Shown: positions 24,752 through 33,907, numbered from the stretch's first letter. The stretch: 64,000 nucleotides of DNA from Flavobacterium chryseum (GCF_004362015.1 NZ_SNWW01000009.1:62001-126000), one strand, 5' to 3'. Made by a program: numbers and translations. Notes: generated by a model not told the origin, from the sequence alone.

Positions 24752-25168
24752 ATGAAAAGAGTTATAGTAGACTACGCTAAACTTACCAACGAAATTTTAA
24801 ACCTTTTGGTGGAAAAATTTCCTGATGGTTATGATGATTCGGATGTTATCCGTTTTAGAAATGCTAAAAACGAACTGATCGAAGCTGTTGAAGTTCGTAC
24901 TGAAGACACTATTTATTTAGTAAAAATTAGTACTAAACTTGCAGACAGAATTGAAAATTACGATGAAGATGATGATATCGACGTTGATGTTGATGATGTA
25001 ATCGAACCAGTAAAAGGTCTTGATCTTGACGATGATATTGATGACGACGATGATGATGATACGCTGGACAAACCAGATGTTGATGCCGGAGATGATGACG
25101 ATGATGACGATGACAAAGATAAAGATGATATTGCTGACGATGAAGATGACGAAGACGACGAAGATTAA
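24752..25168 (+). CDS. Acidic protein with Asp-rich C-terminal tail
   Basis: A 138-residue protein. Residues 1-72 look folded (MKRVIVDYAKLTNEILNLLV..., ending in KLADRIENY). The remaining half is almost entirely Asp/Glu with a few Ile, Val and Lys, encoded by mixed GAT/GAC codons, so it is a real coding tail and not a simple DNA repeat. It is cotranscribed with the DHS-like gene (7-base gap) and ends before a terminator. Function is unknown; the tail could bind polyamines, metal ions or basic proteins. Confidence 0.8.
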   Translation: MKRVIVDYAKLTNEILNLLVEKFPDGYDDSDVIRFRNAKNELIEAVEVRTEDTIYLVKISTKLADRIENYDEDDDIDVDVDDVIEPVKGLDLDDDIDDDDDDDTLDKPDVDAGDDDDDDDDKDKDDIADDEDDEDDED

Positions 25169-25190
25169 TTTTTCTCTTTCAAAATAAACT

Positions 25191-25215
25191 AAAGGAACTC
25201 TATTCGGGTTCCTTT
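25191..25215 (+). terminator. Intrinsic terminator
   Basis: Stem AAAGGAAC/GTTCCTTT with a 9-base loop, followed by a T-tract, 22 bases after the acidic protein gene. Confidence 0.8.
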
Positions 25216-25302
25216 TTTTATTAATAAAACAAATTTTAAATATAAGAAAAATACTATATAAAATACTTTTATTATATTTAACGATTTATAATTAGCATCA
25301 TA

Positions 25303-27411
25303 ATGACATCAGAAATATTACACGCCAAACTAAAGGAAAACTTTGGATTTGAAAAATTCAGGCCCAATCAGGAAACCATTATAAATACCATACTTTCTGG
25401 TCAGGACACATTGGCCATTATGCCTACCGGTGGAGGGAAATCAATTTGTTTTCAGTTGCCAGCATTAGTATTGCCGGGAATTACTATTGTTATTTCTCCG
25501 TTAATTGCATTGATGAAAGATCAGGTAGATAGTTTAAAAACCAATGGAATTAATGCTTGTTATATAAATAGCAGCCAATCGAGTGAAGAACAGCAATTTT
25601 ATATTGATAATTTAAAATCAAATACTTTTAAACTTGTTTATATTGCTCCCGAAAGTTTATCTTATTTAGATGCTATTTTTAATGAACTAACTGTCAGCTT
25701 AATTGCAATTGATGAAGCCCATTGTATTTCATCCTGGGGGCATGACTTTCGCCCGGCTTATACTAATTTAGGATATTTAAAAAGCCGCTTCCCTTCTACT
25801 CCTGTTTTAGCTTTGACAGCTACGGCAGATAAAGCTACACGTACAGATATTATAAAACAGTTAAAACTAATAAACCCTAAAACATTTGTAGCTTCTTTTG
25901 ACCGTAAAAATTTAAGTTTAGAAGTTCGTCCGGCATTAGACAGGGTTAAACAAATCATTGATTTTGTAGAGAATAAGCCCAATGAATCTGGAATTATTTA
26001 TTGCTTAAGCAGAAAAACGACAGAGGAACTCGCAGATAAATTACAAAAAAACGGAATTAAAGCAAAAGCATATCATGCAGGTTTAGAAAATAAGCTTCGT
26101 GCAAAAACTCAAGATGAGTTTATAAATGATGATTGTCAGGTAGTTTGTGCTACGATTGCTTTCGGAATGGGAATTGACAAATCAAATGTTCGATGGGTAA
26201 TTCATTATAATTTACCAAAAAATATTGAAGGTTATTATCAGGAAATTGGACGCGCCGGGCGTGACGGATTGCCTGCGGAAACGGTTTTGTTTGAAAGTTA
26301 TGCTGATGTGATTCAGTTGCAAAAATTTGCTTCAGAAGGATTGAACTCAGATGTTCAGTTGGCAAAATTGGAAAGAATGAAGCAATATGCTGATGCTTTG
26401 AGCTGCAGAAGAAAAATTTTACTCTCTTACTTTGGTGAACTTGTTAAAGAGAATTGCGGAAACTGCGATATTTGTAAAAATCCTCCAACTTTTTTTGATG
26501 GTACGATTCTCGCGCAAAAAGCTTTGTCAGCTATTAGTCGTTTGCAGGAATCTGAGCCTTTGGCTGTAATTGTAGATTTTTTGCGCGGTTCGAGAAACGC
26601 GTATATCTACGAAAAAAATTATCAAAGCTTAAAAACGTACGGAATTGGCGCCGATATTTCCTGGTACGATTGGAATCAATATTTGATTCAGTTAATAAAT
26701 TTGGGATATTGTGAAATTGCTTTTCATCAGCATAATAAAATCTTACTTACCCCTTTTGCAAAGAAAGTTTTATTTGAAGGAGAAAAAGTAAAACTGACAA
26801 CTGTAGTTAAAAAAGTAATTGATAAAACAGAAATTAAGGAAACTAAAACTAAAGCTGCCAAAAGTTCCCTATTTGAAATACTTCGAAAATTACGTTATGA
26901 GATTGCTAAAGATGAAGAAGTTCCGGCTTATGTAATTTTTAGTGATGCCGTTTTAAGAGAAATGGAAACTTTACGTCCAATGAGCGATGAAGAATTTCTC
27001 GCCATTGATGGTGTTGGTAAAGTAAAACTTGAAAAATATGGTCAGGAATTTATAGACGCTATTGTGTATTATGAAAAAGCAAAAAAAACAATTGCAAAGG
27101 CTAAAAAAGAAGGCAACACGTATAAAACAACTTTAGAAATGTTTCAAAACGGTGATTCTGTTCAGGAAATTGCAGAAAAACGAAATCTGGGACAAACTAC
27201 AATTGTTTCGCATTTAGCAAAATTATATGTAGACGGAAATGATATCGATTTAAGTCAGTTTGTTTCTGAAGAAGAAGTTATGTTATTGTATAAAGCGCAA
27301 ATCGAACTTGAATACCCTACAGCCTTAAAACCTTATTATGATCATTTTGAAGAAAAAATGTCGTATGATAAGATTAGATTTGGGCTTGCTTATGTAGAGA
27401 GAAATAAGTGA
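25303..27411 (+). CDS. recQ: ATP-dependent DNA helicase RecQ
   Basis: A 702-residue 3'-5' helicase acting in recombination and repair. Order of domains: motor core with Walker A PTGGGKS (41-47), DEAH box (about 137-140) with aromatic-rich loop HCISSWGHDFRP, motif VI QEIGRAGRDG; zinc-binding cysteines (CRRKILL..., CGNCDIC, about 368-390); RQC winged helix; HRDC (FSDAVLREMETLRPMSDEEFLAIDGVG, about 546-572); and a C-terminal extension with a helix-turn-helix-like segment (SVQEIAEKRNLGQTTIVSHLAKLY). It is a full-length, monocistronic gene. Confidence 0.95.
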   Translation: MTSEILHAKLKENFGFEKFRPNQETIINTILSGQDTLAIMPTGGGKSICFQLPALVLPGITIVISPLIALMKDQVDSLKTNGINACYINSSQSSEEQQFYIDNLKSNTFKLVYIAPESLSYLDAIFNELTVSLIAIDEAHCISSWGHDFRPAYTNLGYLKSRFPSTPVLALTATADKATRTDIIKQLKLINPKTFVASFDRKNLSLEVRPALDRVKQIIDFVENKPNESGIIYCLSRKTTEELADKLQKNGIKAKAYHAGLENKLRAKTQDEFINDDCQVVCATIAFGMGIDKSNVRWVIHYNLPKNIEGYYQEIGRAGRDGLPAETVLFESYADVIQLQKFASEGLNSDVQLAKLERMKQYADALSCRRKILLSYFGELVKENCGNCDICKNPPTFFDGTILAQKALSAISRLQESEPLAVIVDFLRGSRNAYIYEKNYQSLKTYGIGADISWYDWNQYLIQLINLGYCEIAFHQHNKILLTPFAKKVLFEGEKVKLTTVVKKVIDKTEIKETKTKAAKSSLFEILRKLRYEIAKDEEVPAYVIFSDAVLREMETLRPMSDEEFLAIDGVGKVKLEKYGQEFIDAIVYYEKAKKTIAKAKKEGNTYKTTLEMFQNGDSVQEIAEKRNLGQTTIVSHLAKLYVDGNDIDLSQFVSEEEVMLLYKAQIELEYPTALKPYYDHFEEKMSYDKIRFGLAYVERNK

Positions 27412-27449
27412 TTCTTTTTTATTCTTGTTAGTAAGATTGCTAAAAATAA

Positions 27450-27482
27450 AAAATCCTGTGAATTAAAATTTCACAGGATTTT
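27450..27482 (+). terminator. Bidirectional intrinsic terminator
   Basis: A 13-bp stem (AAAATCCTGTGAA and complement) with a 7-base loop, between the convergent recQ and DinB-family genes. Confidence 0.85.
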
Positions 27483-27505
27483 TATTTTTCAAATATTACA
27501 AAAAT

Positions 27506-28021
27506 CTACAAATATCTTTCTGCAAAGACTTTTTGATGATGTTTTTGGTGACCAATAATCACAAATCCCATAGCGCGAACAGAAATCTGATTATTAGATG
27601 CTGTTCCTATTCGTTGAAGTTGTTCTTCAGATAAACTTTTGTAAAACAATAAATTTGAATGTCTTACAGCAGATAACTCTGTTAATAAATCCTGAATACT
27701 TCTTCCGTTTGAGTTTGTATTATTTGCATAATGATCTTCTTCAAAACTTGCCAAAGGTGTTTTGTCATTCCTTGAAAAACGTAATGCACGGTAAGCAAAA
27801 ATACGTTCGCAATCAATGATGTGCTGAATAATATCTTTAATTGTCCATTTGCCTTCAGCGTAACGATAATCAAATTTATCCATCGGAATATCTTGTACAA
27901 ACCTGATAAAAGCATGCAAAGAAATCTCTAACTCTTCAATCAAATTTACATTTCCTGCTTCCTGAATATAGGTTTTAAATCCGCCTGAGTATTCCGTTTC
28001 TAATAATTGGTCTGAATTCAT
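27506..28021 (-). CDS. DinB family protein
   Basis: A 171-residue four-helix-bundle protein of the DinB/YfiT-like group. The three metal-ligand histidines expected for the family are likely in IKDIIQHIIDCERIFAYRAL (first His) and the C-terminal IIGHQKHHQKVFAERYL. Members include bacillithiol S-transferase and thiol-dependent detoxification enzymes, but substrates are rarely known. It sits 36 bases downstream of the PEP carboxylase gene and may be cotranscribed. The bacillithiol link is interesting because a YpdA-like gene is present at 41205. Confidence 0.85.
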   Translation of the reverse strand: MNSDQLLETEYSGGFKTYIQEAGNVNLIEELEISLHAFIRFVQDIPMDKFDYRYAEGKWTIKDIIQHIIDCERIFAYRALRFSRNDKTPLASFEEDHYANNTNSNGRSIQDLLTELSAVRHSNLLFYKSLSEEQLQRIGTASNNQISVRAMGFVIIGHQKHHQKVFAERYL

Positions 28022-28057
28022 TTTGATATTTTTTATAAATTTTATTTAAAATATAAA

Positions 28058-30643
28058 TTAAGCTGAATTTCTACTCGCATTTGTGTTTCCAAACAGAGAT
28101 CTTGTTACGATTTTTTCGTACACTTTAATCAACTCTTCATGATTATCATTTTCCTTGTTCAATTCGTTAATTCTTAATAAAGCATATTGTTGTATTGTCA
28201 ACAAAGGCATTACGATACGCTCTCTTATTTGAATCGATGCTATACCATCAGGATAATTTTCCATCAAACTTTTATGATCTGCAATTTTAAGCAAAAGACG
28301 TTTTGTTTCTAAAAATTCGTCATAAATAATTTGCCAGAATTCCCCAAATTCAGGATCTTTTCTCATGTATGCTGTTAATGGGAAAAATGATTTTGCCAAC
28401 GACATCATACTGTTTTCCAGCAACGTTTTGAAAAATAAAGAATTTTGATATAAATCATGCACTTTATCCCATTGATTCGTTTCTTCAAAATATTTCAATG
28501 CAGTTCCTACTCCAAAAAAACCAGGTACATTCTGTTTCAACTGGCTCCAAGAACCTACGAAAGGAATAGCTCTTAAATCTGCAAAATCTAATTGTTCAGA
28601 TTTGCTTCTTTTAGAAGGACGACTTCCGATATTTGTTTTAGAATAATACTTTAAAGTACTCATCTTCTCTAGATAGGGAATAAATTTTGGGTGATTTTTA
28701 AAACTCAAATATTTATCATAACCTAAACCAGCCAACTGTGTTAAAATTTCAGTTTCTGTCTTACTCAGCTCATTTTTTTCTTTACTAAAAACCTGATTTG
28801 TTACACCGGCACTTAATAAGTTTTCGATGTTGTAACGACAAGAGTCCAGAGTTCCAAAATTTGAACTAATGGTTTGTCCCTGAACGGTAATCTGAATTTC
28901 GTTGTTTTCAATTTTTGGACCTAAAGAAGCATAAAACTTATGGGTTTTTCCGCCACCACGTGCCGGAGGTCCACCACGACCGTCAAAGAAAATCGCTTTT
29001 ATGCCATATTTTCTTGAAATTTCTGTCAATGCAATTTTTGCCTGATAAATACTCCAGTTCGCCATTAAATAACCACCATCTTTAGTTCCGTCAGAGAAAC
29101 CTAACATGATCGTTTGTTTATTTCCTCTTGCTTGTAAATGCTTGGAATATTCAGGATTTGTATACAATTGCTCCATTATTTGATGCGCTTTTTGCAAATC
29201 ATCAACTGATTCGAAAAGCGGAATAATATCAACCGTAGGATTTTCCCAATTGTTCAAACGAATCATGGCAAAAGTCTCCATTACATTCAGTGCACTTTCG
29301 TTATTACTAATAATGTAACGGTTTGCACCAAATTCACCATTGTTTTTTTGAATCGTTTTAATAGCCTGTACAGATTCTAAAGTAGATCTTGTAATTTCAT
29401 CTTCAAAATCAGCAGGATTCAATTCTCCTTTAACTTTAGATAAAACAATTAATTTCTCCGCTTCAGATAAATCAAAATAATTTTTAGGGAAAATTTGCGA
29501 ACCTGAATTTAGATAATGATTTACAACATCTTTAAAAACAACATTATGAATTTTACTGTTTTGACGAATATCTAAAGTAGCAAAATGAAATCCAAATAAA
29601 TTGATCTTAACCAAAAATGCATCTAATTCATCTAAATATAAAGATTGATGTTTCTCGATTATAATGCTTCTAATTTTGTTTAATTGCGAAAGCATTTCTT
29701 CTAAAGTAATGTAAATTTCTCCTTTAGAATAAAAAACAGATCGGTAAAGTTTTTGTTCAAGTTCAGTTACTAAAGTATCTACTCCTGAGAAAGTTAACTT
29801 TCTTTTTAGTTTTCTCATTTCAACATAGTAGCACTTTAAGATTGAAGTTCGTAAACGATCAGCAACTTTCAAAGTAATTTCAGTTGTTACGAAAGGATTT
29901 CCATCTCTGTCTCCTCCTGGCCAGAAACCAAGTTTTATTAATTGATTTTGGATTGCGTTTCCGTGAAGAATATTTTTCTGTAAATAATGAACAATTTCTC
30001 CGGAAGTTGCGTAAAAAACATTTTCTAAATACCAAATCAAACTAACTGCTTCATCATACGGATTTGGCTTTTCGTTTTGAATAAAAGGCGTTTTACCTAA
30101 CTGCGCCAGTAATTGTTTTATTTGAAATAAATCATTACCACGAATTGCTGCCGTTAAATCGTTTATAATACCCAAAACCGGACCTGGGTAAAATTGTGTA
30201 GGATGCGCTGTTAATACTGTTCTAACATTAAAGTTTTCAAGGAATTCAACTAGCTCGTCCTCTTTTTCCTTAGCATCTGTTTTCTCTTTAATATCACGAA
30301 GAGAACCACGTCCTTCCATGTTATTAACTTCCGGGAAAGCAGCATCTTCAATAGCGTCAAATAATACAATTTGACGTTCTATATATTGAATAAATCGAAA
30401 CATTAAATCAATTTTTTCGCTTTCAGATGCATTATTTAAATATTTATCTGAAAAGAAATCAAAAATTTCTTTAGGTGTTTCCTGTTTTTTAAATCCTGTT
30501 TCGCAAGTTTCTGTAAATAAAGGAAGTAAAACTCCTGTATTATCTATTGAATCAAACGGTAATGTTATAAAAACACTATTATAAATATGATATTTTGATA
30601 AAACGTCTTGATTAAAACGTTCAATTTTTGGTAACGTGTACAT
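28058..30643 (-). CDS. ppc: Phosphoenolpyruvate carboxylase
   Basis: Fixes bicarbonate onto PEP to give oxaloacetate (anaplerosis); cytosolic. About 861 residues from the chosen start MYTLPKIERF. The catalytic His lies in VLTAHPTQ (near residue 146), and the glycine loop GRGGPPARGGG (about 556-566) is intact; LGFSDGTKDGGYL and PFVGSWSQ are further family blocks. An ATG at 30691 is open, but the extension would run through a hairpin that terminates the upstream lrp-type gene, so 30643 is preferred. Slightly shorter than the enterobacterial enzyme. Confidence 0.95.
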   Translation of the reverse strand: MYTLPKIERFNQDVLSKYHIYNSVFITLPFDSIDNTGVLLPLFTETCETGFKKQETPKEIFDFFSDKYLNNASESEKIDLMFRFIQYIERQIVLFDAIEDAAFPEVNNMEGRGSLRDIKEKTDAKEKEDELVEFLENFNVRTVLTAHPTQFYPGPVLGIINDLTAAIRGNDLFQIKQLLAQLGKTPFIQNEKPNPYDEAVSLIWYLENVFYATSGEIVHYLQKNILHGNAIQNQLIKLGFWPGGDRDGNPFVTTEITLKVADRLRTSILKCYYVEMRKLKRKLTFSGVDTLVTELEQKLYRSVFYSKGEIYITLEEMLSQLNKIRSIIIEKHQSLYLDELDAFLVKINLFGFHFATLDIRQNSKIHNVVFKDVVNHYLNSGSQIFPKNYFDLSEAEKLIVLSKVKGELNPADFEDEITRSTLESVQAIKTIQKNNGEFGANRYIISNNESALNVMETFAMIRLNNWENPTVDIIPLFESVDDLQKAHQIMEQLYTNPEYSKHLQARGNKQTIMLGFSDGTKDGGYLMANWSIYQAKIALTEISRKYGIKAIFFDGRGGPPARGGGKTHKFYASLGPKIENNEIQITVQGQTISSNFGTLDSCRYNIENLLSAGVTNQVFSKEKNELSKTETEILTQLAGLGYDKYLSFKNHPKFIPYLEKMSTLKYYSKTNIGSRPSKRSKSEQLDFADLRAIPFVGSWSQLKQNVPGFFGVGTALKYFEETNQWDKVHDLYQNSLFFKTLLENSMMSLAKSFFPLTAYMRKDPEFGEFWQIIYDEFLETKRLLLKIADHKSLMENYPDGIASIQIRERIVMPLLTIQQYALLRINELNKENDNHEELIKVYEKIVTRSLFGNTNASRNSA

Positions 30644-30683
30644 AATCGTGTGTTGTAGTTGGTTGGTTAATAGGTCATAAAAA

Positions 30684-30707
30684 AACCCCAAGAATAAACT
30701 TGAGGTT
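30684..30707 (-). terminator. Hairpin between Lrp-type and ppc genes
   Basis: A 9-bp stem with one G-T mismatch (AACCTCAAG type) followed on the minus strand by TTTTTTTATG. It would terminate the Lrp/AsnC gene and argues against the longer ppc start. Confidence 0.65.
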
Positions 30708-30735
30708 ATATTTTAATATAGCATTCAAGAAAATA

Positions 30736-31215
30736 TTACATATTTTTAAAAATAGTATGCATCAAACGCTTCTTATCGTTTATACTTTCTTCTAATGAAA
30801 TCATTGTTTCTGTTCTGTAAACGCCTTCAATATCGTCAATCATGAAAATAACTTCTTTTGCGTGTTTAGTATCTTTTGCTCTGATTTTGCAAAAAATATT
30901 AAACTTTCCTGTTGTTACTGAAGCTACAGTTACGAACGGAATTTGATTGATTCTCTCTAATACAAATTTTGTTTGAGACGTATTATTAAGGAATACACCT
31001 ACATAAGCAATAAATGAATACCCTAATTTATCGTAATCTAAGGCTAGTGATGATCCCATTATGATTCCGGCATCCTCCATTTTTTTTACTCTAACATGTA
31101 CTGTTCCAGCAGATATCAATAATTTTTTTGCTATGTCAGTAAACGGAACTCGCGTATTGTCTATTAACATATCTAAAATCTGGTGATCTACTTCATCTAA
31201 ACGAAATTTACTCAT
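30736..31215 (-). CDS. Lrp/AsnC family transcriptional regulator
   Basis: A 159-residue leucine-responsive-type regulator. N-terminal helix-turn-helix (LDEVDHQILDMLIDNTRVPFTDIAKKLLISAGTVHVRVKKMEDAG, about 6-50) followed by a RAM ligand-binding domain (about 70-150). It lies upstream of ppc on the same strand. The regulated genes and the effector (probably an amino acid) are not shown by the sequence. Confidence 0.92.
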   Translation of the reverse strand: MSKFRLDEVDHQILDMLIDNTRVPFTDIAKKLLISAGTVHVRVKKMEDAGIIMGSSLALDYDKLGYSFIAYVGVFLNNTSQTKFVLERINQIPFVTVASVTTGKFNIFCKIRAKDTKHAKEVIFMIDDIEGVYRTETMISLEESINDKKRLMHTIFKNM

Positions 31216-31292
31216 AATTCTTTAATTAATATTACTAATTGCTATAACAAAGTATAAAAATATGTATAAAAAATAACAAATTCACATAAAAA

Positions 31293-32447
31293 TTAACTTT
31301 TTGTCAATCCGTTAACAAATTTAACATTTTTATTTAAATAAAAATCTGCTTTTTGATTCAATTTCGGAAAATTGGTATCGTCATCTGAGTAACTGGCTCC
31401 TTGCCCGTCATATTCAAAATGTCCAAAATAATTTTCCAATTCGCCTACTTCAACTATATAAGCGTTGAACTGAATCTCATTTTCAATCAATTCTTCTTTG
31501 TATTGTGCGACAAAATTCGTAATAATTTCGATACCATCATAATTTATTTTGATGTTTTTATACATAAAATCATAAAAAACAGCTTTATTTTGTGAAATAT
31601 TCAAATAATCATTAATTCGATTATCAACTAAATCGTTTTCGGAAAGTAGTTTGAAACTTGAAATTAGTGAGAAAAATATGAACTTTCTGGTAATTTCCCT
31701 TTGATAATCGTTAGGAAAGTGACCTGCTTCAAACAAAATTGTCGGAACTCCCAGAAACTGAAATGTATCTCCTATACAATTAATATTAAAAGAATCATCA
31801 AATCGACCTACCTGACCCGGAATATAGTGTTGTAAAACATCGTTGAGTCCTGCAATAAGGTTTATTGCCTTTAATCTATTATCATTAATAGCTCTTTCTT
31901 CATTATAAGATGGTGCTAAAAACGAAACTGTTGCTGGTTTACCTGTCTCTCCTGCACCAAAAATAGTACGCTGATCGTGCAGGTTAAAGCAATAATGAGG
32001 TTTGAAAGTTTCGAATACGTTTCTTAAAACATTACTCTCGGGTTGCGTCAGGTTTTGAGAATCACGGTTTAGGTCTATCTTATTGGCATTTTCACGCGTA
32101 TATAGTGCTGCTCCATCAGGATTTAATATCGGAATTGCATAAAAAGTAAAGGTTTCAAGCATTTTAGCTGCAAAATCAGAACCGCTGTTTAAGACATTAA
32201 TGAAATCAAACAATGCCTTAGTGGTTGTGCTTTCGTTTCCGTGCATTTGAGACCACAAATAGACACGCGTTTCTCCTGTACCAATTTGATAACTATATAT
32301 AGGTTTATCTAAAACAGATTTGCCAATAATATTTATTTGATTATTAGTATTTAATTTATCTAATAATGGCTGAATATGATCTAAAGTCAAATAACGACCT
32401 GTAATAGATTGCTCTTTGTATTGGCTAAATAATTCTTCTAAATTCAT
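31293..32447 (-). CDS. M14 family zinc carboxypeptidase
   Basis: A 384-residue metallocarboxypeptidase-type protein. Zinc ligands H69 and E72 (MHGNES) and H157 (NLHDQR), a substrate-binding Arg in IDLNRDSQ (about 128) and catalytic Glu240 (LFEAGHF) are all in place, so it should be active on a peptide C-terminus or on an amide. No signal peptide, so it is cytosolic unless exported otherwise. It is divergent from an XRE regulator; the intervening 312 bases hold multiple operator-like palindromes, three of them on this gene's side. Confidence 0.88.
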   Translation of the reverse strand: MNLEELFSQYKEQSITGRYLTLDHIQPLLDKLNTNNQINIIGKSVLDKPIYSYQIGTGETRVYLWSQMHGNESTTTKALFDFINVLNSGSDFAAKMLETFTFYAIPILNPDGAALYTRENANKIDLNRDSQNLTQPESNVLRNVFETFKPHYCFNLHDQRTIFGAGETGKPATVSFLAPSYNEERAINDNRLKAINLIAGLNDVLQHYIPGQVGRFDDSFNINCIGDTFQFLGVPTILFEAGHFPNDYQREITRKFIFFSLISSFKLLSENDLVDNRINDYLNISQNKAVFYDFMYKNIKINYDGIEIITNFVAQYKEELIENEIQFNAYIVEVGELENYFGHFEYDGQGASYSDDDTNFPKLNQKADFYLNKNVKFVNGLTKS

Positions 32448-32759
32448 TGTATTTCGATTAGTTTACAAAAGTAAACATCTTTATTTTTACAATTGTAAAC
32501 AATTAAAAAACGCCATAATTTATAAATGTAAACAGGTTTTAAAGCTTAAAATCAATATTTGAATACCTTTGAGTTAACAATTGTTATCATTGTTAACATA
32601 CTTAGTTAAATTATTAAAAATCAACTAATTAAACTGAGTTACTTATAGTGATTTTAGCTAAAATATCACCTTTAAAACGAGATTCACAACTGTAAAATTG
32701 TTTATTCTATTTCTTTTAGTTACATTTGTAAACACATAAATTTAGAAACATAATTTACA
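32448..32759. promoter_or_regulatory. Divergent control region with operator array
   Basis: It holds sites of the form TTTAC-N4-GTAAA at 32461-32476 (GTTTACAAAAGTAAAC, perfect), 32485-32500, 32518-32533 (one mismatch) and 32718-32733 (one mismatch); a fifth at 32753-32768 covers the XRE start codon. A separate 9-bp palindrome lies at 32573-32597. -7 elements overlap the sites: TACTTTTG on the minus strand (32473-32466, for the peptidase) and TACATTTG (32721-32728, for the regulator, with TTG at 32698-32700). Confidence 0.75.
32573..32597. promoter_or_regulatory. Perfect 9-bp inverted repeat of a different type
   Basis: GTTAACAAT and ATTGTTAAC are separated by 7 bases, midway between the two divergent promoters. 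The motif differs from the flanking TTTAC-N4-GTAAA sites, so a second regulator may bind here. Confidence 0.55.
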
Positions 32760-33233
32760 ATGGTAAACATAGATGATTTTGTGAAAAGGCTTGAAATAAT
32801 CCTTGATTATTATGGTTTAAATGCCTCCTCTTTTGCCGATAAAATTGGTGTACAGCGATCGAGTATGTCTCACCTGCTTTCTGGCAGAAACAAACCGAGT
32901 CTTGATTTTGTACTAAAAATTCTGGATGTTTTTCCGGATGTAGATCTCTATTGGATTTTAAATGGCAAGGGAAGTTTTCCTAAAAATGAAGAAACTACTA
33001 TTTCAAAAATTGAAGAAACTGTAGCAATTGAAAAATCTTCTGCTCCTATTTTGTCAAATGAAAATATTATTTCATCTGATTTATTTTCTGAAATTAATCA
33101 GCCCAAAAATGAAAGTTCAGAAACAAGAACATTCTCTGAACCAAAAAATTCAAATTTTAGTTCAGAAGAAAGTGAAATTGAAAAAATTGTGTTTTTTTAT
33201 AAAAACGGAACATTTAAGGTATATAATCCTTGA
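32760..33233 (+). CDS. XRE-type helix-turn-helix regulator
   Basis: A 157-residue regulator. Residues 5-65 form a Cro/CI-like domain (LNASSFADKIGVQRSSMSHLLSGRNKPSLDFVLKILDVF). The remainder is a Ser/Asn/Glu-rich linker ending in a short ordered C-terminus (EIEKIVFFYKNGTFKVYNP). No peptidase (LexA-type) domain. Its start codon lies inside a TTTAC-N4-GTAAA site and another site covers its -7 element, a strong sign of autorepression; the same motif controls the divergent M14 gene. Confidence 0.88.
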   Translation: MVNIDDFVKRLEIILDYYGLNASSFADKIGVQRSSMSHLLSGRNKPSLDFVLKILDVFPDVDLYWILNGKGSFPKNEETTISKIEETVAIEKSSAPILSNENIISSDLFSEINQPKNESSETRTFSEPKNSNFSSEESEIEKIVFFYKNGTFKVYNP

Positions 33234-33314
33234 TTTAAAATTTTCGCGTATTTGAAAATTTTTGCAATTATTTTTTATTTAAGCGATTCTCAGGGAAGCA
33301 AAAAACAACTAAAT

Positions 33315-33866
33315 TTAGAGTTGAAATCCATTTTCGGGAATTCTACCTATAACTCCGTCATAATGCTTTTTTAAAATTTGTAAATCGGCTTCATAATTCC
33401 CAGTCGGGAAAAATGGTTTTCCAAAATTAACCTCTTTCTTGCCCCAGTCAAAAGCAACAGGAATTATTGGCACATTAGCTTTAAGCGCAATATAATAAAA
33501 CCCGCTTTTTATTTCCTTTACTCCTTTTCGGGTTCCTTCAGGTGCAACAGCTAAACGAAAAACTTCTTTTCTGTCAAAAATTGCAGCAATAGAATCTACT
33601 TTATTCAAACCTCCGGTACGATCCAGCGGCTCACCTCCTACACTTTTAAAATAATATCCAAAAGGAAATTTAAATAATTCCTTTTTGCCCACCCAATTCA
33701 TTTTCAATCCGGAAATTCCACGGGTGAATACTCCCAAATAAAAATCATGATTACTTGTATGGGGCATTACCATCATAACAGATTTTTTCACTTCAGCATT
33801 TTCTAATCCTACTATCTTCCAGCCCATTAACTTAAAAAAGATGAACTTGTACAATTGTTTCTTCAT
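33315..33866 (-). CDS. 1-acyl-sn-glycerol-3-phosphate acyltransferase-like protein
   Basis: A 183-residue PlsC-type acyltransferase. The catalytic HX4D motif is H36-TSNH-D41, and the substrate-binding block APEGTRKG is at about 108-115, with IIPVAFDWG further on. It is short and lacks an obvious membrane helix, like the small acyltransferases frequent in Bacteroidota; it may acylate lysophosphatidate or another lipid. Divergent from the methyltransferase-like gene at 33933. Confidence 0.88.
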   Translation of the reverse strand: MKKQLYKFIFFKLMGWKIVGLENAEVKKSVMMVMPHTSNHDFYLGVFTRGISGLKMNWVGKKELFKFPFGYYFKSVGGEPLDRTGGLNKVDSIAAIFDRKEVFRLAVAPEGTRKGVKEIKSGFYYIALKANVPIIPVAFDWGKKEVNFGKPFFPTGNYEADLQILKKHYDGVIGRIPENGFQL

Positions 33867-33907
33867 TAAAATTTATTATTTCATGCAAAATAAAAGATTT
33901 AAAATGG

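Noticed and set aside
24960-25168. Simple trinucleotide repeat of GAT/GAC
   Set aside because: Codons alternate irregularly and the frame is open and cotranscribed with the preceding gene, so it is a coding acidic tail, not a microsatellite.
30644-30691. Longer PEP carboxylase start
   Set aside because: The extension overlaps the terminator hairpin of the upstream Lrp-type gene; MYTLPKIERF at 30643 is a normal start.
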